Source of the DNA: CAZPMT01 sp964587655
Lineage (GTDB): Bacteria > Hydrogenedentota > Hydrogenedentia > Hydrogenedentales > SLHB01
Direction: 5' to 3'
NCBI GenBank assembly: GCA_964587655.1
Contig: CAZPMT010000024.1
Coordinates: 1 to 53,101, forward strand
DNA: 53,101 nucleotides
Shown in pieces: positions 48,615-53,101 of the stretch. A program made the translations under genes and the position numbers. Position 1 is the first letter of the stretch. Each line of letters starts with the position of its first letter. The notes beneath the pieces are model-generated. The model saw only the letters and a list, made by a program, of their open reading frames with translations, was not told where the DNA came from and made no database searches.

Positions 48615-49145
48615 TTACGGCATCAACACGAAATCAACGTTCGGCCGGGTCAGAGCCGGCGAAGCGAAACCTTCGGGAATGTCCGTCCCCGTTTCACCGG
48701 TGAAGTCCCCGACGAATTGCAGCGCGCCCGTCATACAGGCGGTCGCGCAGGCCGGTCGCAGGCCCACGTCGAGGCGGTGAACGCACATGGTGCACTTGCC
48801 CACCAAATTCGTGTCGGTGTTGATCTTCGGCGCTCCATACGGACATGCAAACGTGCAATAGCGGCAACCATTGCACTTTGTCTGATCGATCAGCACCACC
48901 CCGTCGGCGCTCCGCTTCGTGATGGCCGATACGGGACACGACTTCAGACACGCCGGTTCGTCGCAATGGTTACAGGCAAGTGAAATGAACTCGCGCTTTG
49001 GATGAGGATACGCGCCTTTTTGCCGTTCGACCACTTTTCGCCAATCGGTGCGCAAGGGCGTTTGGTTTTCACTCTTGCAGGCCGTGTAACACGACTGGCA
49101 CCCGATGCACCGGTTTTCGTCGAAAATCCATCCTACCTGGGACAT
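48615..49145 (-). CDS. iron-sulfur (DmsB/PsrB-type) electron-transfer subunit
   Basis: 176 residues with 16 cysteines in four groups, enough for four [4Fe-4S] clusters: CIGCQSCYTAC (13-23), CNHCDEPACLKSC, CNGCRYCTFAC and CTMC...CATAC. It has no signal peptide, so it would be exported as a partner of the Tat-dependent catalytic subunit, as in DmsAB. It is 20 bp downstream of that gene. In canonical complexes this subunit passes electrons from a membrane NrfD/DmsC protein; none is encoded here. Confidence 0.93.
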   Translation of the reverse strand: MSQVGWIFDENRCIGCQSCYTACKSENQTPLRTDWRKVVERQKGAYPHPKREFISLACNHCDEPACLKSCPVSAITKRSADGVVLIDQTKCNGCRYCTFACPYGAPKINTDTNLVGKCTMCVHRLDVGLRPACATACMTGALQFVGDFTGETGTDIPEGFASPALTRPNVDFVLMP

Positions 49146-49165
49146 GACCCGCCCTCCACCTGTTT

Positions 49166-52009
49166 TCAGACTTTCACTACCCGCACGCGCGTGTCGTAGA
49201 ACGACGCGCTTCCGCCAATCTTATCCTGAAGGGATACGTTCCCAAGCACCGGGTCCAGCCGCATGATGGGGTTGGGCGCCACCCCTTTGCCGCGGGTCGC
49301 ATCAAAAGCCGATTCCGCGCCGTCAACTTGATGAGGCCGCGAAGACATCTCCCAGTGTCCGAAGTGATGCGAAACCGCCACGACCCCCGGCATGATGGTT
49401 TCAGAGACATACGCCTGTCCGGCTGCGCCCTCCGGCGAGGAGGGCGACGTGACCCGAACTTGGTCACCAGTATGAATCCCAAGCGCCTCGGCATCCGCCC
49501 GGCTCATCTCCACGAAATTCTTGGGTTGAATGGAGACCAGCCACGGATGCCGAATGGTGTGCATCTGGGTGTGCCACGACATCTTGTAGGTGGTCAGATA
49601 CAGAGGGAATGCGCTATCCAGGGACTCAATGGGATTCCCCATCACGTCCGCGATGGGCTCATATTTCGGAAGCCCGTCGAAGTATTCGCCGGTCATTGAG
49701 TCATGTTTCTTGGCCAGGTATTCCGAGAAGAAAAACAGACGGCCAGAGAACCGGCGGGCGATCTTCTCGCCGTCGTACGCCTTGTCATAATTCTCGAAAC
49801 GGCCGCCCCGCGCCAGCACGTAGTCCATGCCCGGCCCGCTGTCGTCGGCGCCTATGTTCTCAATCAGTTGCTTGAAGAAATCCCACGCGTTCGCAAGTCC
49901 GACCGGCAGCCCCATCGAGTTGCCAAGCTGGATCAGGATATCCTCCATCATTTTGGTGTTGGGCAGGACGGGCGTGTAGTTCATGTTCGCGTCGAGAGTG
50001 CCGACCACGGGCTGACGAACGCCGCTCAGTTTGGTCACAATAGTCGGCGCCACCTTACCCACGCTCCATCGCTCGAAATACGTCGAGTCCGGAAGAATAT
50101 AGTCCGACCACGCTGCCCCCTCGCCCATGGCGATATCGATCGACACCACCAGTTCCACTTTGTTCTCATCGGCCAGGACTCGCTCGTACACGGCCTTCGC
50201 GGCGGGCGTTGAATATGGGATGCCGTTCCAATACATCACCAACGCTTTGACGGGATACGGGTATTCATCCTCAATGCTGGGCATGATCTCTTGAAAGTTG
50301 TAGTGCAGCGCCAGCGGGAACCAAGGCCGTTTCGCCGGATAACCGTTCCGGGCGAACTCGGTGCTGTCCTCGTACTTCGATTTCACGCGGGTGATCTGGA
50401 TTCCGGACGGCGTTACGCCCCCGGCGACCGCATTCGGATCGGCATAGGGCGCGCCGGTAAACCCGCCCATTTCTTTCCAGCCGCCGCCGCCGAATGCAAG
50501 ACCGCCTTTCCAGTTGAAATTTCCGACCAACTGGTTGAGTGAAAGAATCGCGCGAGCCGTATAGGTCCCGTTGGTATGTTGAACGGAACCGCGGTACATC
50601 GTGACGCTGCCGCGCCGGCCCGCCGCTACGAACTCGCTGGCCAACTGCTGGATCGTGGCTACATCCACGCCACAGATTGTCGCGTAATCCGCGACCGTGT
50701 ATTCGCGGACGCGTTCGACATACAGTTCGAACGCCGTCTTGCAGGTGATCCCATTGACCACCACTTCGCCGGGGAGAAGATCGGCGACGTCCACGGTGTC
50801 GAATCGGGCCGCCGCCCCGCTGGCCCACACCACGAACTGCTTGTCCGTGCCTTCCGGAATCCCGGCCTCGTTGGCGCGGAGAAAGGCCGACGCATGGCCG
50901 TCTGTGATTTTGACTAGCAACGTCGCGTCGGTGACGTTCAGTTCGCCGGTCGGATTCGCGGCGGCATCGTGAGGCCGGCTCAGGAACGCCGTGTTGTGCC
51001 AGCCATTGTCCAGGATGATTCGGGCCATCGCGAGCGCCAAGGCCGCGTCGACGCCGGGCTTGATGGGAATCCAGGTCCCTTTGGACGCTGCAACGTTGCA
51101 CCGCGGGTCGACCACGTAGAGCTTGCCGCCCCGCTGGACCATCTCGATCAGCTTCCGCGCAATCGGGACAAAGGGGAAGTTCGCGGAGCAAGGGTCCGAC
51201 CCGAACCACAGTACGAAATCCGCATTCATCAAGTCCGGCTTCGAGTGGTCCTTGTCTCCGGATTGAATGTTGTAGCCCGTGGTCAACTGATGCGCCACGT
51301 GATGGCTCGTTTCGCAAATACTCGTGTGATCGTGCCGGGAGTTTATCGTCCCAAAAACGTATTTCCAGAACCGATCCGTGAATTGAGATTGTTGATTGCG
51401 CCCGCTGGAAAACACGACCTGGTTGACTTTCGGGCCTAGTTCGGGCGCGTTTGCGTCAATCGGCGTGGTCAGGTCGCGATACTGCGTCAGCTTGTCGCCG
51501 ATCTCAGCAAACGCCGTTTCCCAGGTAATGGTTTCCCATTGACCGGACCCGCGCGGCCCCACCCGTTTGAGCGGCTCTTTCAGCCGGTATGGATCGTATA
51601 AGGACTGAAGGCCAGCCAAGCCTTTCGCACATATCCCCCCCGCGACGAGGCGCGCGTCAGCGGGATCCGTGGCGTATGGAAGATGCGGTTCCATGTTGTT
51701 CGGATAGTAAGGGCTTCCGTCGATCTTGACCAGAACGCCGTCCACCACCTTGCACCGCATGCCGCATTTCCCGTGACAGCCCTGACACACGCTGTAAATG
51801 ACCTCGACGCTCGGGTCCGTTTCCACCAGCACGGGATCGCCAAACTGGGCGGCGCGGACGGGGTTCTCGCGGAAGAACGTCAATCCAACAGCCGTGCCGC
51901 CGATCAACGCACCAGCCGCTTTGATAAACTGGCGCCGGGTATGCTCATTTTGCAGCCAGCCCGTCGGCTGCGTTTCCGATTTCTCGAGTCGAACCACTTT
52001 CTTACCCAT
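49166..52009 (-). CDS. molybdopterin oxidoreductase, DMSO-reductase family, Tat-exported catalytic subunit
   Basis: 947 residues. The twin-arginine signal is TRRQFIKAAG (Arg25-Arg26), followed by a hydrophobic stretch. The [4Fe-4S] site is Cys75-x2-Cys78-x3-Cys82 and Cys127, with an extra Cys86. The likely molybdenum ligand is Cys232 in SICETSHHVAHQL, resembling the cysteine of the polysulfide/tetrathionate/arsenate group. WFGSDPCSANFPF and VVDPRCNVAASKG bind the MGD cofactors; the C-terminal MGD-binding domain is complete. Substrate could be polysulfide, thiosulfate, tetrathionate, arsenate or other oxyanions; the sequence alone cannot choose. It lies 30 bp after a multiheme lipoprotein gene and heads the Moco genes. 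Confidence 0.92.
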   Translation of the reverse strand: MGKKVVRLEKSETQPTGWLQNEHTRRQFIKAAGALIGGTAVGLTFFRENPVRAAQFGDPVLVETDPSVEVIYSVCQGCHGKCGMRCKVVDGVLVKIDGSPYYPNNMEPHLPYATDPADARLVAGGICAKGLAGLQSLYDPYRLKEPLKRVGPRGSGQWETITWETAFAEIGDKLTQYRDLTTPIDANAPELGPKVNQVVFSSGRNQQSQFTDRFWKYVFGTINSRHDHTSICETSHHVAHQLTTGYNIQSGDKDHSKPDLMNADFVLWFGSDPCSANFPFVPIARKLIEMVQRGGKLYVVDPRCNVAASKGTWIPIKPGVDAALALAMARIILDNGWHNTAFLSRPHDAAANPTGELNVTDATLLVKITDGHASAFLRANEAGIPEGTDKQFVVWASGAAARFDTVDVADLLPGEVVVNGITCKTAFELYVERVREYTVADYATICGVDVATIQQLASEFVAAGRRGSVTMYRGSVQHTNGTYTARAILSLNQLVGNFNWKGGLAFGGGGWKEMGGFTGAPYADPNAVAGGVTPSGIQITRVKSKYEDSTEFARNGYPAKRPWFPLALHYNFQEIMPSIEDEYPYPVKALVMYWNGIPYSTPAAKAVYERVLADENKVELVVSIDIAMGEGAAWSDYILPDSTYFERWSVGKVAPTIVTKLSGVRQPVVGTLDANMNYTPVLPNTKMMEDILIQLGNSMGLPVGLANAWDFFKQLIENIGADDSGPGMDYVLARGGRFENYDKAYDGEKIARRFSGRLFFFSEYLAKKHDSMTGEYFDGLPKYEPIADVMGNPIESLDSAFPLYLTTYKMSWHTQMHTIRHPWLVSIQPKNFVEMSRADAEALGIHTGDQVRVTSPSSPEGAAGQAYVSETIMPGVVAVSHHFGHWEMSSRPHQVDGAESAFDATRGKGVAPNPIMRLDPVLGNVSLQDKIGGSASFYDTRVRVVKV

Positions 52010-52039
52010 ATCGAGCCACTCCTCTGCTGAAGTCCGCGC

Positions 52040-52750
52040 TCAGTTATGACCAACGTAAAAAGGCTTGGCGCCGCCGGGACCATGACACGGGGAAATCGCA
52101 CACCCCGCTTGTCGGAAAAGGCCGGCTCGAAGAAGCTTATCACTTCCCCAAAGGAGGTCCACGCCTTCGGAATGGCACTCCGCACACCTGGCGTCCCCTT
52201 CACCGTAAAAGTCCATGACGCTGTGGCCAGCAGGGAGGTCGCCCGAAACGGCCAGCTCATGCGAACGGTCACCATGACAAACCGTGCACATGTCCACGTA
52301 ACTCGGTGAACTCGGGTCATGAAGAGCCAGAAACGCCACGTTCAAGTGTTTCGAAGGAAGAGCCACGACTTGACCCTCGCCTTCACCTTCGCCTTCGCCC
52401 TCGCCCTCGCCTTCACCCTCGCCCTCGCCTTCGCCCTCGCCTTCGCCAATGCTCTCAAAAACCGCTGTTACGTGTTTGTCGCTGTCCATCGTCAGCGAGG
52501 CAGGATTCACGCTCCCGGTAAGGTCGCCCGTCCATTCATCGAAAACCCAGCCCGAAACCGGAACCGCCGCCAAGCCCACCGTTTCTCCCCGTAGGAAAGT
52601 CCCGCCGTTGGGAGTCACCGTTCCTCCGCCCTGAACGGTCACCGTCAAGGTGAACTTCGGGGGAGGAAACAGCCAAGGGCACCCCGTCAGAGTGCAAACC
52701 ACCAATACTCCAAGCACAATCCGTAACGCTCTCGAAGTTCTCATCCGCAT
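52040..52750 (-). CDS. multiheme c-type cytochrome lipoprotein on a (GE)12 stalk
   Basis: 236 residues from ATG 52750; the frame opens 15 bp upstream (52765), but GGAG then falls at better spacing for 52750. Residues 1-24 are a lipoprotein signal (lipobox LTGC, Cys24). Residues 29-100 match an InlB-type bacterial repeat (TVQGGGTVTPNGGTFLRGET, then GWVFDEWTGD, typical of PF18998-like domains). Residues about 102-126 are (GE)12G. The C-terminal part has heme sites CTVCH (155-159) and CAECH (189-193), plus a CAISPCH (217-223), which has four residues between the cysteines. Further His residues could be axial ligands. It is positioned to deliver electrons to the molybdoenzyme. The design, a lipid-anchored cytochrome on a charged stalk, is unusual. 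Confidence 0.85.
   Translation of the reverse strand: MRMRTSRALRIVLGVLVVCTLTGCPWLFPPPKFTLTVTVQGGGTVTPNGGTFLRGETVGLAAVPVSGWVFDEWTGDLTGSVNPASLTMDSDKHVTAVFESIGEGEGEGEGEGEGEGEGEGEGEGEGQVVALPSKHLNVAFLALHDPSSPSYVDMCTVCHGDRSHELAVSGDLPAGHSVMDFYGEGDARCAECHSEGVDLLWGSDKLLRAGLFRQAGCAISPCHGPGGAKPFYVGHN
52373..52447 (-). repeat. (GE)12-coding repeat
   Basis: 75 bp coding 25 alternating Gly/Glu residues between the InlB-like domain and the heme domain of the cytochrome lipoprotein. Confidence 0.95.
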
Positions 52751-52765
52751 AGCCAGCCACTCCAT

Positions 52766-52935
52766 CCCGATGATTTCACCCAGTCTCCAATCCGGTTATG
52801 AGCTGTTACCGCCTTGAAACGGACATCAGAAGCGGAAACGTGTCTGTCCAAGAAACGCTAATCTCGACAAAGGCGACTTCTAACATAACATATTGAGGAC
52901 ACAGATGGAATCCGTAGAAAACACGTATATTGGGG
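52766..52935. other. upstream region of the molybdoenzyme operon
   Basis: No gene. This is where the promoter or a molybdate/Moco-responsive control site should be; I could not recognise a ModE operator or a Moco riboswitch by eye. Confidence 0.35.
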
Positions 52936-52960
52936 GGCGGATTCGAACCGCCGACCTTAT
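52936..52960 (-). other. tRNA T-arm relic, possibly from a CAU tRNA
   Basis: On the minus strand, ATAAGGTCGGCGGTTCGAAT continues with CCGCC, a perfect 5-bp T-stem and TTCGAAT loop. Seventeen bases upstream is T-CAT-AA, laid out like a CAU anticodon loop, but its stem does not pair and there is no acceptor or D-arm. A degraded tRNA is the simplest reading. Confidence 0.45.
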
Positions 52961-53080
52961 ATGATTATGATCCTAACCATGGAGTCAGGCATGGAGAAGA
53001 AGCTGTGGTCTTGTAGCCCTTGAAGAAGCCCATTTTATCACTTCGTCTTTGAGCTTGTGAAACAATCCCAAAATGGCGTC

Positions 53081-53100
53081 ATTCCCGCGAAAGCGGGAAT
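53081..53100. repeat. ATTCCCGC-GAAA-GCGGGAAT hairpin
   Basis: Perfect 8-bp stem with a GAAA tetraloop, preceded by GTC and followed by C at the window edge. The sequence GTCATTCCCGCGAAAGCGGG is a widespread extragenic palindrome word in many bacterial genomes, so it is more likely a REP-type element than a terminator. Confidence 0.7.
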
Positions 53101-53101
53101 C

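Noticed and set aside
52766..52935. Moco riboswitch or ModE operator upstream of the molybdoenzyme operon
   Set aside because: I searched by eye for the conserved motifs and saw none; a covariance-model search of this segment would decide.
13103..52960. T-arm relics as att sites of a 40-kb island
   Set aside because: They are inverted relative to each other and no integrase is encoded between them, so I report them only as relics.

Overview
The window is high-GC bacterial DNA. Three unrelated genes carry long perfect alternating Gly-Glu linkers, (GE)n. Large secreted multidomain proteins, PEGA-like repeats, dockerin pairs and Thrombospondin-3 repeats add to the picture. I associate this style with Candidatus Hydrogenedentes and neighbouring PVC-like lineages. 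That placement is inference from protein style; no rRNA or other phylogenetic marker is present apart from valS, which could be used to test it.

Layout, left to right. 0.2-3.3 kb is accessory: a small trypsin-like protease, a DUF2283/nuclease-like gene pair, a REP-associated tyrosine transposase (RAYT) between two nested inverted-repeat pairs, and a truncated IS1182-type transposase with a 21-bp fold-back at its broken end. 3.5-8.7 kb is a minus-strand cluster: pdxB, a LarA-like (DUF2088) protein, a TPR lipoprotein, a ketosphinganine-reductase-like SDR and a serine-palmitoyltransferase-like enzyme, which together suggest sphingoid-base synthesis. 8.8-12.5 kb holds an IS1595 relic, a ClpP-fold serine protease (SDH family) with a small partner, a HAD hydrolase and a mannonate-oxidoreductase-like SDR.

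13.2-21.4 kb encodes exported proteins: a PEGA/(GE)32/FAM171-like lipoprotein and two paralogous secreted lysyl-endopeptidase-like proteases with different C-terminal modules (dockerin; Calx-beta plus TSP3). 21.3-32.9 kb is mixed: an exported esterase, motA-motB, valS, a very large GH13 protein, a DUF2147 protein coupled to comB, and a scar where the end of an SGNH hydrolase gene abuts the start of a UroD-family gene. 32.9-43.7 kb is one gene of 3,581 codons: a PhoPQ-related alpha/beta hydrolase, a C45 (AAT-type) Ntn-hydrolase, a huge repeat region, PKD, 14 PEGA-like repeats and a C-terminal Cys-containing sorting-like tail.

44.4-52.8 kb is a self-contained minus-strand molybdoenzyme operon: multiheme c-type lipoprotein on a (GE)12 stalk, Tat-exported DMSO-reductase-family catalytic subunit, four-cluster ferredoxin, TorD-like chaperone, MoeA, MobB, an internally deleted MobA and a MOT1-type molybdate transporter. 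It brings its own cofactor supply and a likely lipid-anchored electron carrier, and has no membrane (NrfD/DmsC) subunit. I consider this and the giant surface fusion the most interesting systems here.

Intergenic DNA is unusual. Many spacers contain short quasi-repeated words (CTCGTG/AATCGT runs, TTCTTTGCG runs, ATCCGTGTTCATCCGTGG, GGATCGGTC runs, GACAAAGG fold-backs) rather than plain promoters. Two tRNA T-arm relics lie in inverted orientation at 13.1 and 52.9 kb.
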